Part shown: positions 1 through 9,921 of the stretch, in pieces
How the letters are laid out: each line of letters starts with the position of its first letter
Numbering within the stretch: position 1 is the stretch's first letter
Assembly: GCA_964633815.1 (NCBI GenBank)
Contig: CAZWHW010000007.1
Location: forward strand, 1 to 64,000
Reading direction: 5' to 3'
Source: CALKZN01 sp964633815
GTDB taxonomy: Bacteria > Pseudomonadota > Gammaproteobacteria > Arenicellales > Arenicellaceae
DNA: 64,000 nt
Made by a program: the position numbers and the translations under genes
Notes under the pieces: model-generated
What the model saw: only the letters and a program-made list of their open reading frames with translations
Databases searched by the model: none
Told to the model about the DNA's origin: nothing

Positions 1-62
1 TTGCAAACCATAATCGATGGTCAACTAGTTGACTTAGATTAATACAAATCAAACTATTAAAA

Positions 63-1205
63 TTACACATACTGATTGTCATCGTCAACCAGATCAACAT
101 CTTTCAGTGTATTACCAATTTCTTTCTTGTCTGACTCTTTACCTTCAAGTTTGATTTTAAGGCGCAAGTTATTTTCCGAATTCGCATTCTTCATTGCCTC
201 TTCAAACGTAATCAACCCTTCTTCATAGATTTCAAACAAAGCCTGATCAAATGTTTGCATACCCCACTCTTCACCTGAACGCTCAATAATTTCATAAACC
301 TCTTCAATTCGGCCTTCACGAATCAAGTCTGAAACCAATGGTGAGCCGATCAATATTTCCAACGCAACAACTCGGCCTTTACCATCTTTGGTTGGCATCA
401 AACGCTGAGAAATAATAGCATACAAATTTGAACCTAAATCATGTAAGAGTTGTTCTTTACGTTCTTCTGAAAAAAAGTTGATAATTCGATCAATCGCACC
501 TACCGCGTTATTGGCATGTAAAGTCGCAATACATAAATGACCTGTTTCGCTAAATGCAATCGCTTTTTCCATGGTGCCTGATGTTCGAATCTCACCAATC
601 TGAATCACATCTGGAGCCTGCCTCAACGTATTCACCAGCGCACTATCAAATGATTCCGTATCAATGCCAACCTCACGTTGAGTAATCACCGACTTTTTAT
701 GTTGATGAACAAATTCAACCGGATCTTCAATCGTAATGATATGGCCAGACATTGTTGAATTTCGATAATCCATCAATGCCGCCATTGAAGTACTCTTGCC
801 TGAGCCAGTACCACCGACAAAAATCACCATCCCCACTTTATGAGTAGCGATTTTCTTTAAGACTTCAGGCAAACGCAGTTGTTCAAAATTTGGAATTTCG
901 CTTTTAATATAACGCAGTACCATGCCCACATTACTTTGCTGCATAAAGACATTGACACGAAATCGCCCTAATTTTTTGGGATGAATCGCAAAGTTACATT
1001 CTTTTTCAGCTTCAAAGTCGCGGCGTTGAGATTCATTCATTATGCTATAGCATAATTCTCGAGACTCTCGCGCGGTTAAATCTTCACCTTGAACAGGAAT
1101 AATCACACCGCCGACTTTTATTAATGGCGGACTGCCAACTGTGATAAACAAGTCCGACGCTTCGTTTTTAACCGCTTTCGCCAAAAGGTCTGAAATTGAA
1201 TACAT
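63..1205 (-). CDS. pilU: PilU, type IV pilus retraction ATPase paralogue
   Basis: Cytoplasmic hexameric ATPase of the PilT/PilU family that assists PilT in pilus disassembly and twitching. The 380-residue product has the N-terminal PAS-like PilT domain and then a RecA-like core with Walker A GGTGSGKST at about residues 130-138. An Asp/Glu-rich Walker B region (IGEIRTS) and a His box (TGHLCIATLHANN) follow. The IGEIR motif and the charged C-terminal tail are as expected for PilU rather than PilT. It lies 47 bp downstream of pilT on the same strand, so the two are probably co-transcribed. Function comes from family membership; identification is strong. Confidence 0.93.
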   Translation of the reverse strand: MYSISDLLAKAVKNEASDLFITVGSPPLIKVGGVIIPVQGEDLTARESRELCYSIMNESQRRDFEAEKECNFAIHPKKLGRFRVNVFMQQSNVGMVLRYIKSEIPNFEQLRLPEVLKKIATHKVGMVIFVGGTGSGKSTSMAALMDYRNSTMSGHIITIEDPVEFVHQHKKSVITQREVGIDTESFDSALVNTLRQAPDVIQIGEIRTSGTMEKAIAFSETGHLCIATLHANNAVGAIDRIINFFSEERKEQLLHDLGSNLYAIISQRLMPTKDGKGRVVALEILIGSPLVSDLIREGRIEEVYEIIERSGEEWGMQTFDQALFEIYEEGLITFEEAMKNANSENNLRLKIKLEGKESDKKEIGNTLKDVDLVDDDNQYV

Positions 1206-1252
1206 ACCCTACACCTTTACTTTTTATTATCTATAAATTAATTAATCGAATA

Positions 1253-2290
1253 TCAAACAAATTTTGATTTATCTATTGCAGAACGTCTCGCATCCGCAGG
1301 AGAAATCAAACGTTTAGCAATCAAATCCTCTAAACATTGATCCAATGTCTGCATACCATGTTGTTGACCTGTTTGTAGAGCTGAATACATTTGCGCTACC
1401 TTATCTTCACGAATCAAGTTCGCGATCGCATTGGTACGAATCAAAATTTCGTGCGCCGCCACTCGGCCACCACCATTTCTCTTCAAAAGCGTTTGTGCTA
1501 TGACCGCGCGAATTGACTCAGACAACATTGAACGAACCAAGTTTTTTTCCTCACCAGGAAATACATCGATAATACGGTCAATGGTCTTTGTTGCAGAAGT
1601 GGTATGCAGGGTTCCAAAAACTAAATGTCCTGTTTCTGCTGCTGTCAAAGCCAAACGTATGGTTTCCAAATCACGCAATTCACCCACCAGAATAATATCT
1701 GGATCCTCACGCAAAGCGGATCTCAATGCATTATCAAAAGAGTGCGTGTGCTGGTGGAGTTCACGCTGATTTATCAAACTTTTTTGGCTTTGATGAACAA
1801 ATTCAATGGGGTCTTCAACAGTCAAGATATGATCGTTTCGCGTCTTGTTGATGTAATCGATCATAGCTGCCAGTGTAGTCGATTTACCTGAACCGGTGGG
1901 TCCAGTCACTAACACCAAACCTTTAGGATTATTAGAAATAGTCTCAAACACTTTTGGAGCTTTCAGATCTTCAAGCGTTAACACTTCAGAAGGAATGGTT
2001 CTAAAAACAGCCGCAGGACCGCGGTTTTGAAAGAATGCATTGACACGAAAACGTGCCACATTAGGCAACTCAAATGAAAAATCTACTTCTAAATTTTCTT
2101 CCAAAGTTTTACGTTGAAAGTCATTCATAATATCAATGACCATTTTTTGCACAGCTTCCGCATCAAGTTCAGGAAGTTTTAATTTTTTGACCTCACCATC
2201 AACACGAATCATTGGTGGCATACCCGAAGATATATGTAAATCAGATGCGCCATTTTTATTGGCAAAACCTAGTAACTCAGCAATATCCAT
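1253..2290 (-). CDS. pilT: PilT, type IV pilus retraction ATPase
   Basis: Motor ATPase that powers pilus retraction at the inner-membrane base of the type IV pilus. The 345-residue length is normal for PilT. Visible motifs are Walker A GPTGSGKST at residues 130-138, Walker B around ILVGELRD, the His box TGHLVFGTLHT, and the C-terminal region with LIRE, equivalent to the AIRNLIRE motif needed for retraction. It is first in a two-gene pilT-pilU unit and divergent from yggS, an arrangement common in gammaproteobacteria. No pilin or assembly genes are in this window. Confidence 0.95.
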   Translation of the reverse strand: MDIAELLGFANKNGASDLHISSGMPPMIRVDGEVKKLKLPELDAEAVQKMVIDIMNDFQRKTLEENLEVDFSFELPNVARFRVNAFFQNRGPAAVFRTIPSEVLTLEDLKAPKVFETISNNPKGLVLVTGPTGSGKSTTLAAMIDYINKTRNDHILTVEDPIEFVHQSQKSLINQRELHQHTHSFDNALRSALREDPDIILVGELRDLETIRLALTAAETGHLVFGTLHTTSATKTIDRIIDVFPGEEKNLVRSMLSESIRAVIAQTLLKRNGGGRVAAHEILIRTNAIANLIREDKVAQMYSALQTGQQHGMQTLDQCLEDLIAKRLISPADARRSAIDKSKFV

Positions 2291-2501
2291 AACAGAAAAT
2301 CTCTTCTAGTTGTATTAGTTGTTTTTATAAAATTGATTTCAGTGCCTCAATAAACACCATATTTTCATTAAAACTATATGTTTCAATTTGCAATACTATG
2401 GCAAATTAACGATCAAAACCATGCTTGTTTTGTAAAATCTGGATAAAATACAACAAACTTACAAGCATTTATTAAACTAAAATGCAATCATTCTAAGCTT
2501 C

Positions 2502-3191
2502 ATGAATTCAACAAACCTAGCATCACAACTGCACGCAGTCCAACAACGGATTAACCAAGCTTGCGAACGTTTTGCTCGAAAACCTAACAATGTCCAACTG
2601 ATAGGTGCTAGCAAAACTAAACATGCTGCTGATATCCGCACCTTATATAATTTAGGTTTGATGCACTTTGGCGAAAATTATTTGAATGAGGCCATCACAA
2701 AACAAGCTAGTCTAAAAGATCTAGATATTTCTTGGCATTTTATTGGTCAGATACAAAGTAATAAAACTAAATTGATCGCCGAAAATTTCAATTGGGTGCA
2801 CGGAGTCGACCGATTCAAAATTGCTAAGCGACTCAATGAACAATGTCCTATCGATAAAACATTAAATTTATTTCTACAAATCAATCTCGACAATGAGACT
2901 AGCAAAGGTGGTATTGCTCCAGAAGAAGCAATTACACTTGCCAAAAAACTTATAGAGCTGCCTAACTTATCTTTACGCGGCTTAATGGCACTACCTCAGG
3001 CTCGAAATAGCTTTAACGAACAAAAAGCCTGTTTTTTAACACTCAAATCACTACAAACAGATATTAATCAGGCTTTAGGTATACACATGGATAGCATTTC
3101 AGCCGGCATGTCCAATGATCTTGAAGCTGCCATTGCAGCAGGGAGCACCATGATTCGCATAGGCACGGATTTATTTGGAGCAAGACCATAG
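2502..3191 (+). CDS. yggS: YggS/PLPBP family pyridoxal-phosphate homeostasis protein
   Basis: Cytosolic single-domain PLP-binding protein (COG0325) that buffers PLP and affects amino- and keto-acid pools; no enzymatic reaction is established for the family. The 229-residue protein has the PLP lysine in GASKTK (K38), the HFIGQIQSNK motif and the C-terminal SAGMSNDLEAAI...STMIRIGTDLFG phosphate-binding signature. It starts the plus-strand cluster yggS-proC-yggT-metX-metW and is divergent from pilT. Length and motifs are complete. Confidence 0.95.
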   Translation: MNSTNLASQLHAVQQRINQACERFARKPNNVQLIGASKTKHAADIRTLYNLGLMHFGENYLNEAITKQASLKDLDISWHFIGQIQSNKTKLIAENFNWVHGVDRFKIAKRLNEQCPIDKTLNLFLQINLDNETSKGGIAPEEAITLAKKLIELPNLSLRGLMALPQARNSFNEQKACFLTLKSLQTDINQALGIHMDSISAGMSNDLEAAIAAGSTMIRIGTDLFGARP

Positions 3192-3252
3192 AAACAGTAC
3201 AATAGAAAACACTATTTTCTTGCAGTACTTTTTTTGATAAGCATTACAACAA

Positions 3253-4119
3253 ATGACTAAAAAAACGAATTACTCTATCGGCTTTATTGGTGGCGGGAAC
3301 ATGGCCAAAAGCATTATTGGCGGCCTAGTTCCTGACATTATTGACAGCAACTCGATTCATGTCTTTGATCCAGACGCTGATCAATTAAGCCAATTATGTG
3401 CTCAATTCAATGTTATTGGCAGCCCGAGCAATGAAGACTTAATTCAGCAGTGTGATGTCATTGTTTTAGCAGTAAAACCCCAAGTTATGTCAGCAGTGTT
3501 AGCTCCTATTGCGACCACAATTTGTGAACAAAATCCGCTGATTATTTCTATAGCAGCCGGCATAACTAATGATCTAATTTTACAAATCATCAATCATTCC
3601 TGCACTTATGAAACTCCAAAGGATGAGCTTGCCATCATCCGAGTAATGCCGAACACCCCGGCATTAGTGAATGCTGGGGCTAGCGGCATGTTCGCAAATG
3701 ATTTTGTGACTAGTTCACAAAAAGATATTGCTGATACACTTTTATCTGCTGTTGGCAGTGCAGTTTGGGTTAAAAACGAATCTGATATTGATGCCGTAAC
3801 CGCTTTATCTGGCAGTGGCCCTGCCTATTTCATGTTATTTATTCAATCTCTTATTGAATCTGCTGAACAAGCTGGACTTTCAACAGCAGTTGCTAAACAA
3901 CTAGCTATCGACACTTGTGCAGGCTCAGCCAAGTTAATTCAAAATAGCGAAACTGATATTGCTCAATTAATTAAAAATGTCACTTCACCTGGTGGAACAA
4001 CCGAACAGGCACTACAAAGCTTTAAAAACAATGAACTTCCACATATCATAGATAATGCATTCAACGCAGCATTACAACGCTCCAAAGAACTTGGCGCTGA
4101 ATTATCAAAAAAACTATAA
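3253..4119 (+). CDS. proC: Pyrroline-5-carboxylate reductase
   Basis: Catalyses the last step of proline synthesis, NAD(P)H-dependent reduction of 1-pyrroline-5-carboxylate. The 288-residue protein opens with the Rossmann motif GFIGGGNMA, carries AVKPQVM and RVMPNTPALV, and ends with the family signature around SGSGPAYF and VTSPGGTTEQAL. It is slightly longer than the E. coli enzyme (269 aa), mainly from an insert near residues 115-125. It sits 61 bp after yggS, the usual neighbour in proteobacteria. Confidence 0.96.
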   Translation: MTKKTNYSIGFIGGGNMAKSIIGGLVPDIIDSNSIHVFDPDADQLSQLCAQFNVIGSPSNEDLIQQCDVIVLAVKPQVMSAVLAPIATTICEQNPLIISIAAGITNDLILQIINHSCTYETPKDELAIIRVMPNTPALVNAGASGMFANDFVTSSQKDIADTLLSAVGSAVWVKNESDIDAVTALSGSGPAYFMLFIQSLIESAEQAGLSTAVAKQLAIDTCAGSAKLIQNSETDIAQLIKNVTSPGGTTEQALQSFKNNELPHIIDNAFNAALQRSKELGAELSKKL

Positions 4120-4146
4120 ACTTTAAAAAGAACCACACGAAAAAAA

Positions 4147-4719
4147 ATGAACTCTCTTATCAATGGTGGCGATTTCTTAATCAATACATTATTTAGCTTA
4201 TATATTCTGTTTTTATTGATTCGCTTTTGGATGCATATTTGTCACGCTGACTTTAGAAACCCTATTGGCAACTTCTTAGTGCAAATCAGCAACCCATTGC
4301 TACTTCCCTTTAAAAGTTTAATATCTTCTAATCGAGGCTTTGCTTTTGCCATACTTGGAATTGCCGCAATTTTTACAGCTGCAAAAATATTCATATTAGC
4401 CTCGATAAATGGCAGCGCACCTGCCATAACAGGGCTTCTAATCTTAGTCCTGGCCGATTTAATTAAAACCAGCATTTACATCTTTATGGGCGCAATGATC
4501 ATTCGCATCATTAGCTCTTGGATAGCTCCACAAGGTGGCTATAACCCAGTTCTATCTATCGTGCACACACTGTCAGAACCACTGGCAGCGCCAGCCAGAA
4601 GAATCATTCCAGCTATCAGCGGCATCGATCTTTCGCCAATTTTAGTATTTATTCTTTTGCAACTGGGCTTAATTATGTTGGTTCAACCATTATTTCGACT
4701 TGGAATAACGCTCGCCTAA
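4147..4719 (+). CDS. yggT: YggT family integral membrane protein
   Basis: Inner-membrane protein with two repeated YGGT domains (roughly residues 5-85 and 100-185), each with two hydrophobic helices and the conserved pattern of an Arg/Trp-rich loop followed by NP and P-rich segments (ISNPLLLPFKSLI and LSEPLAAPARRIIP). The molecular role is not settled; the family has been linked to osmotic or envelope stress and, in plastids, thylakoid organisation. It follows proC by 27 bp and precedes metX, the conserved gammaproteobacterial order. Confidence 0.92.
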   Translation: MNSLINGGDFLINTLFSLYILFLLIRFWMHICHADFRNPIGNFLVQISNPLLLPFKSLISSNRGFAFAILGIAAIFTAAKIFILASINGSAPAITGLLILVLADLIKTSIYIFMGAMIIRIISSWIAPQGGYNPVLSIVHTLSEPLAAPARRIIPAISGIDLSPILVFILLQLGLIMLVQPLFRLGITLA

Positions 4720-4773
4720 GACTTAGGTTAAGCTAATTTAAACCCGTTACTATTTTCAATTCTCTGGATCGCA

Positions 4774-5946
4774 ATGGCGCACACAACTCAAACAGACCCC
4801 AACACGGTGGATATAGTTTCTACTCAATCAATAGAGATTAATACTCCATTGAAACTACTCTGTGGTGAAACACTGTCGTCGCATAATTTAGTCTATGAAA
4901 CCTATGGCGAATTAAATTCATCAAAAAGTAATGCCATTTTGATTTGTCATGCCTTGAGTAGCAATCATCACGCTGCTGGCTTTTACGCTGACAACAGCAA
5001 CAATCCTGACCCAAAAACAGAAGGCTGGTGGAATGATTTAATTGGTCCTGGCAAGACCATTGATACCAACCGTTTTTACATTGTTTGCTCAAATAATATT
5101 GGCGGCTGCCATGGTAGTACTGGCCCCAAAACGCATAACCCTAAAACAGGTAAACTTTTTGGACCTGATTTCCCAATTGTGACTGTAGAGGACTGGGTTT
5201 CGTCTCAAGCTCTTTTAAGTGATGCGCTAGGCATTAAACAATGGGCTGCAGTCATTGGTGGTAGCCTTGGAGGGATGCAAGCATTAGATTGGTCTATTCG
5301 CTTCCCCGAACGGTTACGCCATGCAATTATCATCGCATCCTCACCTAAATTAACTGCTCAGAATATTGCTTTTAATGAAGTTGCCCGACAAGCCATCATG
5401 CGCGATCCTGACTTCTTTGCTGGCCGTTATTTCGAACATGAAACCAAACCCGTGAATGGCTTACGAGTGGCGCGCATGCTCGGCCACATCACTTATTTAT
5501 CAGACCACATGATGGGACAAAAATTTGGGCGCGACCTACAAGACAAAAATCTAATTGATTTTTGTTACGACGCTGAATTTAAAGTGGAAAGCTATTTGCG
5601 TTATCAAGGTGAACGTTTTGCCGAACAGTTTGATGCTAATACTTATCTATTAATGACCAAAGCTTTAGACTATTTTGATCCTGCTAAATCGTATAACAAT
5701 GATTTAAGTCAAGCCTTTGCCAAGGCTCAAGCTGATTTTCTTGTTATGTCGTTTAATAGTGACTGGCGTTTCGCTCCGCAACGTTCTCGCGAGATTGTCA
5801 AAGCTTTGCATGACAATCGTTTGAATGTCAGTTACGCTGAGATTGATGCACCTCAAGGGCATGATGCATTTCTCTTATCAATTGATGATTATGTGAATGT
5901 GTTTCAAAGCTATATGAACAATATTGCTACCGAACAGGTGATTTAA
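4774..5946 (+). CDS. metX: Homoserine O-acyltransferase MetX
   Basis: Alpha/beta-hydrolase enzyme that acylates homoserine at the start of methionine synthesis. The nucleophile elbow is GGSLGGMQ (Ser164), with the catalytic Asp in NSDWRF (about 331) and His in QGHDAF (about 363). Length (390 aa) is typical. Proteins annotated MetX in gammaproteobacteria often use succinyl-CoA rather than acetyl-CoA; I cannot settle the acyl donor by eye. It is followed 4 bp later by metW, its usual partner. Confidence 0.93.
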   Translation: MAHTTQTDPNTVDIVSTQSIEINTPLKLLCGETLSSHNLVYETYGELNSSKSNAILICHALSSNHHAAGFYADNSNNPDPKTEGWWNDLIGPGKTIDTNRFYIVCSNNIGGCHGSTGPKTHNPKTGKLFGPDFPIVTVEDWVSSQALLSDALGIKQWAAVIGGSLGGMQALDWSIRFPERLRHAIIIASSPKLTAQNIAFNEVARQAIMRDPDFFAGRYFEHETKPVNGLRVARMLGHITYLSDHMMGQKFGRDLQDKNLIDFCYDAEFKVESYLRYQGERFAEQFDANTYLLMTKALDYFDPAKSYNNDLSQAFAKAQADFLVMSFNSDWRFAPQRSREIVKALHDNRLNVSYAEIDAPQGHDAFLLSIDDYVNVFQSYMNNIATEQVI

Positions 5947-5950
5947 TTCC

Positions 5951-6574
5951 ATGAATTCAAACAATCATTCCATACGACAAGATTTCAAAATCATCAGTGA
6001 TTGGATTAAACCAGAATCTGAGGTGCTTGACCTTGGCTGTGCTGACGGTTCTCTACTACGTTATCTACAAGACAGTAAACAAGTTCATGGTTATGGTCTT
6101 GAACGTGAAGCAAATAACATCTCAAAATGTCTTAATAACAACATTAACGTCATTCAAATGAATTTAAATGACGGTTTACCAAGTTTTGCGAATAAAAGCT
6201 TCGACTATGTAGTGCTTTCATTAACACTTCAGTCAATTAAACTCGCATCAATCTTGATTGATGAAATGCTTCGTGTTGGAGAAGAAGCAATCGTTTCTTT
6301 TCCAAATTTTGGACATTGGAGTATACGCTTTCAATTGGCTTTTGGAGGCAAAATGCCCGTATCAAAACGCCTGCCTTATAAGTGGTATGACACACCAAAT
6401 ATTCGTCTGTGCACTGTCCATGATTTTGAAAGCTTTTGCTCGACCAACGACATTAAAATATTAGAATCTCGAATGCTGAACAGTAACTATCAAACAACTC
6501 AGCTACAAACATTATTACCTAATTTATTTGGCAATATCGCGATATATCGAATCAGTAAAAACCTGAGTGATTAA
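5951..6574 (+). CDS. metW: MetW, methionine biosynthesis methyltransferase-fold protein
   Basis: SAM-dependent methyltransferase-fold protein (207 aa) with glycine-rich motif I in LDLGCADGSLLRYL and the conserved NFGHW segment. MetW is almost always encoded beside metX and is thought to support MetX activity rather than methylate a known substrate. The start codon lies 4 bp after the metX stop, which suggests translational coupling. It ends the plus-strand cluster and is convergent with the aminopeptidase gene. Confidence 0.93.
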   Translation: MNSNNHSIRQDFKIISDWIKPESEVLDLGCADGSLLRYLQDSKQVHGYGLEREANNISKCLNNNINVIQMNLNDGLPSFANKSFDYVVLSLTLQSIKLASILIDEMLRVGEEAIVSFPNFGHWSIRFQLAFGGKMPVSKRLPYKWYDTPNIRLCTVHDFESFCSTNDIKILESRMLNSNYQTTQLQTLLPNLFGNIAIYRISKNLSD

Positions 6575-6592
6575 CATCAATAAATTACTCGA

Positions 6593-7630
6593 TTAAGACG
6601 CAATACAACTCTTGGCAATGATTGCTTTCTTGCCTTGTTTCTTTTGCAGAGCAACTGTTTGATAAAAACGCGAAAAATCATTATTACAAGCTGCTAATAA
6701 CACTTCAAATTCTGGTACTAAGTCACGATAGGTTGCAATAGCGGCTAAACGCGCATTATTGAGTGGTCGCTCAAACCATCCCCCATACCAAGCTTTGCCT
6801 TGCCAACGCTCAGCCTTTAATGTTTCATAATTTTGCTTTAACTGAGTGAAAACCGCTTGCTTACGTTGACGTTTTTCCTGATCTGGAATATCTAAACGAT
6901 ACACTTTTTTCAAATCCTTTTTAATTGACTTAATGAGTGCTGAAAAATCATTCCGTACTCGCATTCGTTCTTGATATGCCTCAACTTGATCCGGTCGATT
7001 TTTTCGTAACCATTGCAGAGTTCCATGCTCACCGACCACTGTCGCAAACGCCTCACTAAAGGCACTGTTGTTATTCACATACAACTGTTGATGTGCCAAC
7101 TCATGGAACATCACTTCCGCTAACGTGTTATCGCCATAACGAAACATGGGAGGAATCAAAGGATCATTAAACCAGCCTAATGTAGAGTAGGCGGTTACAC
7201 CACCAACCAAGGTTTCCAGTCCCTTTTTTTTCATTTTCAGTGCATACCGATTAGCCGCTTTTTCAGAGAAATAACCACGATAACTGGCGCAGCCAATTAC
7301 TGGATAGCACCAAACTTCTGGTTGAATAGAAAATTCTGAAACCGCAACAACGGACCACACCGGATGCTCGCGCTTCAAATCTACATAACTTAAATAACTA
7401 TTATTCTTTGGCAACGCTAGCTCATCGATAGCATATTGACGCAATGATTTAGCTAGCAACAAAGAAGACTTATCTTTATCATCGACATTTTTTAAAGCTT
7501 TATCAATTGGTTGCCTCGCCAACATAAGCTGACTATGGCCAATAATACTTTGCGAATAATAGCCAACTGTTTCACAGCCTGACAATAATAACGTAGCTAT
7601 TAATAGAAATTTAAATCGCTTGTTTTTCAA
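6593..7630 (-). CDS. Predicted lipoprotein aminopeptidase (COG4324 family)
   Basis: Zinc-peptidase-like protein of 345 residues. It has a lipoprotein signal peptide with lipobox LLSGC (Cys19) and a gluzincin-type HELAHQ motif around residue 177, followed about 20 residues later by SEAFATVVGE, a likely third zinc ligand. The family is annotated as predicted aminopeptidase; substrate unknown. It is expected to be anchored to the envelope facing the periplasm. The start overlaps the end of acpH by 20 bp, so the two are probably co-translated. Confidence 0.85.
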   Translation of the reverse strand: MKNKRFKFLLIATLLLSGCETVGYYSQSIIGHSQLMLARQPIDKALKNVDDKDKSSLLLAKSLRQYAIDELALPKNNSYLSYVDLKREHPVWSVVAVSEFSIQPEVWCYPVIGCASYRGYFSEKAANRYALKMKKKGLETLVGGVTAYSTLGWFNDPLIPPMFRYGDNTLAEVMFHELAHQQLYVNNNSAFSEAFATVVGEHGTLQWLRKNRPDQVEAYQERMRVRNDFSALIKSIKKDLKKVYRLDIPDQEKRQRKQAVFTQLKQNYETLKAERWQGKAWYGGWFERPLNNARLAAIATYRDLVPEFEVLLAACNNDFSRFYQTVALQKKQGKKAIIAKSCIAS

Positions 7631-8204
7631 GGTTTTGTTTCTCCACTATCGCAATTAGTTCCGGCATCAATATTAAAAAAGCAGTTTCAAATACAGCATA
7701 ATTTTCTCCAACTTCCTGTATCGCTCCATGCAATTTATTTTTAAATCTAATACGTTTAGATAAACGATTCAAAGTCACATCAACACCCGCAAGATCTCTA
7801 TTCACTAATAGACCATCATAAGCCAACATAAATTGCATTGATTTTTGCATCCGCGGATGCATCATAGTTAAGACTTGTTGAATCTGATGGTATACATCTT
7901 CTACAAATATTCTAATTTCTTGTGAATGGAAGCTGCTCCAATGTTTTATCAGAAAATAATCAAAGACCACATCAGAAATAATTCCAATGAAACGGCGGCG
8001 ATCTTTACTAACTGCTGTTTTTAATGGTTCCAAGGCAGAATGAGCATCGGTAAAGCGGTCTACCAGTTTATGATTCTCCAGTCCCCTCAACACTTCATTT
8101 GGCAATTTCTCTAAATCAGCACCTGCAATAAAATCACCTAACAAATTTCCATAAAGAGAAAAAGCTGTGCCTTTGGACAAAAAACAGTGTGCTAAAAAAT
8201 TCAT
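7611..8204 (-). CDS. acpH: Acyl carrier protein phosphodiesterase AcpH-like (DUF479)
   Basis: Member of the AcpH/DUF479 family, which removes the 4'-phosphopantetheine group from holo-ACP. The 197-residue protein starts with the typical MNFLAH and has GNLLGDFIAG, HKLVDRFTDAH and SDVVFDYFL, all containing conserved metal-binding Asp/His residues of this HD-like fold. Length matches the family (about 195). It is upstream of the aminopeptidase and divergent from the EamA transporter gene. Confidence 0.88.
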   Translation of the reverse strand: MNFLAHCFLSKGTAFSLYGNLLGDFIAGADLEKLPNEVLRGLENHKLVDRFTDAHSALEPLKTAVSKDRRRFIGIISDVVFDYFLIKHWSSFHSQEIRIFVEDVYHQIQQVLTMMHPRMQKSMQFMLAYDGLLVNRDLAGVDVTLNRLSKRIRFKNKLHGAIQEVGENYAVFETAFLILMPELIAIVEKQNLEKQAI

Positions 8205-8251
8205 ATCATTTATTGTAGAGCCTCTCCAACATTGCGTATAGAAAATTCATT

Positions 8252-9175
8252 GTGAAAACCAAATACTTTATCTATTTAATAGTGTTAGCAGCTATTTGGG
8301 GCCTATCTTTTTCATTCATTAAAATAGCATCGCCTGAATTCGGCTCTTTGGCACTGGCATTCATGCGAATTATTCTAGCGGCAATCTTTCTATTGCTAGT
8401 AATTGCGTTTTCAGGACAAACTCATGCTCTGCTAAAGCTAGTATGTAAACCTGGCCTGCGCTGGCATTTATTCATCTCAGGATTACTTGGTCAATTAGTA
8501 CCTTTCATTTTATTTGCCAAAGCCGAATTAACCATTTCTGCGAGTACTGCTTCAATTTTAAATGCGACCACGCCAATATGGTCAGCTATTGTGGCCTATT
8601 TTTGGTTAAAAAAGCATTTTTCATTACTACAATTATTCGGCATTATTTTATCCTTTATAGGCGTTAGCATTTTAGTCGGACATACCAGCACAGCTGACGA
8701 CAATCTACAAGGAAGCTTGATTGGCTCGGCTGCAATTTTATTGGCTGCGTTTTGCTATGGCTATGGCTCTAATTATTTAAAAAAATACCTTAATCAAACT
8801 CCTCCGTTACAAGTCGCTACTGCCAGCACTCTATATGCCGCAATTGCTGGCTTGCCGTTAGCAGTTTATGCTTGGCCAACAACTGAAATTTCAACTCAAG
8901 CTTGGAATGCTGCCTTGTTATTGGGAATTTTATGTACGGGTTTCGCCTTTATTATTTTCTTTGAACTCATCGCAAAATTTGATGCGACTAGTGCCGTTTC
9001 AGTGGCTTTTTTAATTCCAATTTTTGGCGTTTTATGGGGAATAAATTATTTAGGTGAGCAAATTAATATCACCATGATCGCAGCAATGTTAGTGATTTTA
9101 ATTGGTTTAGTAATGAGCACTTTCCCAACAAAAGGAAAAATAACAACTCAATCTAAAAAACCACCTACAGCTTGA
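8252..9175 (+). CDS. EamA/RhaT family drug/metabolite transporter
   Basis: Inner-membrane protein of 307 residues with about ten hydrophobic helices arranged as two EamA repeats (roughly 5-137 and 150-290). The start has the typical AAIWGLSFSFIKIA and the second repeat ends with LGE followed by an Ile/Val-rich helix. Translation begins at GTG. DMT proteins export metabolites or amino acids; the substrate cannot be told. The 3' end overlaps the convergent DUF1223 gene by 28 bp. Confidence 0.9.
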   Translation: MKTKYFIYLIVLAAIWGLSFSFIKIASPEFGSLALAFMRIILAAIFLLLVIAFSGQTHALLKLVCKPGLRWHLFISGLLGQLVPFILFAKAELTISASTASILNATTPIWSAIVAYFWLKKHFSLLQLFGIILSFIGVSILVGHTSTADDNLQGSLIGSAAILLAAFCYGYGSNYLKKYLNQTPPLQVATASTLYAAIAGLPLAVYAWPTTEISTQAWNAALLLGILCTGFAFIIFFELIAKFDATSAVSVAFLIPIFGVLWGINYLGEQINITMIAAMLVILIGLVMSTFPTKGKITTQSKKPPTA

Positions 9176-9921
9176 ATAGGTATCAAACTTTTATTACTTG
9201 AAACCCACGCTGCAACGGCATAACGCGGGGCTGAAACCTTGGTCGTTGGCAACTTGCCATGCCATACACCATTTTTAATTTCGTAATCAACCGCCTCTAA
9301 AACAATGAAATCATGATCCAATGTTCGTCCTGCATTCTCGCCACGTTTAACTTCAGTAGAAATTTCCATTCCAAGTAAGGCAACCGTAACAATATAAGGC
9401 TCACCACGAATACCCAAGGCCTTCAAACCCTCTTGTTCACTTAATTGGAAACTAGCATTGAAAGTGCCATCTGACTGAATATCAACATCTAAAACACCAA
9501 TTTCTCTACGTTTGACATCGCTAAAGCTTTCCAAATCAGCTCGACGCCAATGTCTCCATTCTCGTCCTTCAGCACGCATTCCAGGTGTATACACTGTAGG
9601 TTCACGATTTTCAGAAGCATAATAACGTTGCCTAAGGCTGTATTCAGGCTTTGCATAAATATCTTTCCAACCTAAATAATCCCAATAATCGACGTGGAAA
9701 GCGACAGGTACAAAATCTTTCCAGATGTTAGATTTATTTTTTAAATCATTGATAAAATGCTCTGCTGGAGGACAGCTATTACAACCTTCCGACGTGAACA
9801 ACTCAATCAGCGACACTCGGCCTTCCTTACTCTGGAATTTTTGCGCTTTATAGGTAAATGCCAAAGCAGTATTCGACAACATAAACAAAGCAATCGTGAT
9901 TGTTATTGTGACTAAACGCAT
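9148..9921 (-). CDS. DUF1223 secreted thioredoxin-like protein
   Basis: 257-residue protein with a cleavable signal peptide (hydrophobic residues 3-20, ALA near 20-21) followed by a DUF1223 domain. The family's redox-like motif is visible as FTSEGCNSCPPAEHF (CxxC near residues 47-50), and HVDYWDYLGWKD is also typical. The fold is thioredoxin-like, but no function is established. It is convergent with and slightly overlaps the EamA gene; a hairpin and short reading frame lie just upstream. Confidence 0.88.
   Translation of the reverse strand: MRLVTITITIALFMLSNTALAFTYKAQKFQSKEGRVSLIELFTSEGCNSCPPAEHFINDLKNKSNIWKDFVPVAFHVDYWDYLGWKDIYAKPEYSLRQRYYASENREPTVYTPGMRAEGREWRHWRRADLESFSDVKRREIGVLDVDIQSDGTFNASFQLSEQEGLKALGIRGEPYIVTVALLGMEISTEVKRGENAGRTLDHDFIVLEAVDYEIKNGVWHGKLPTTKVSAPRYAVAAWVSSNKSLIPIQAVGGFLD

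Noticed and set aside
1431..1891. Plus-strand frames opposite pilT
   Set aside because: They lie wholly inside the well-conserved pilT, have no family features and no ribosome site.
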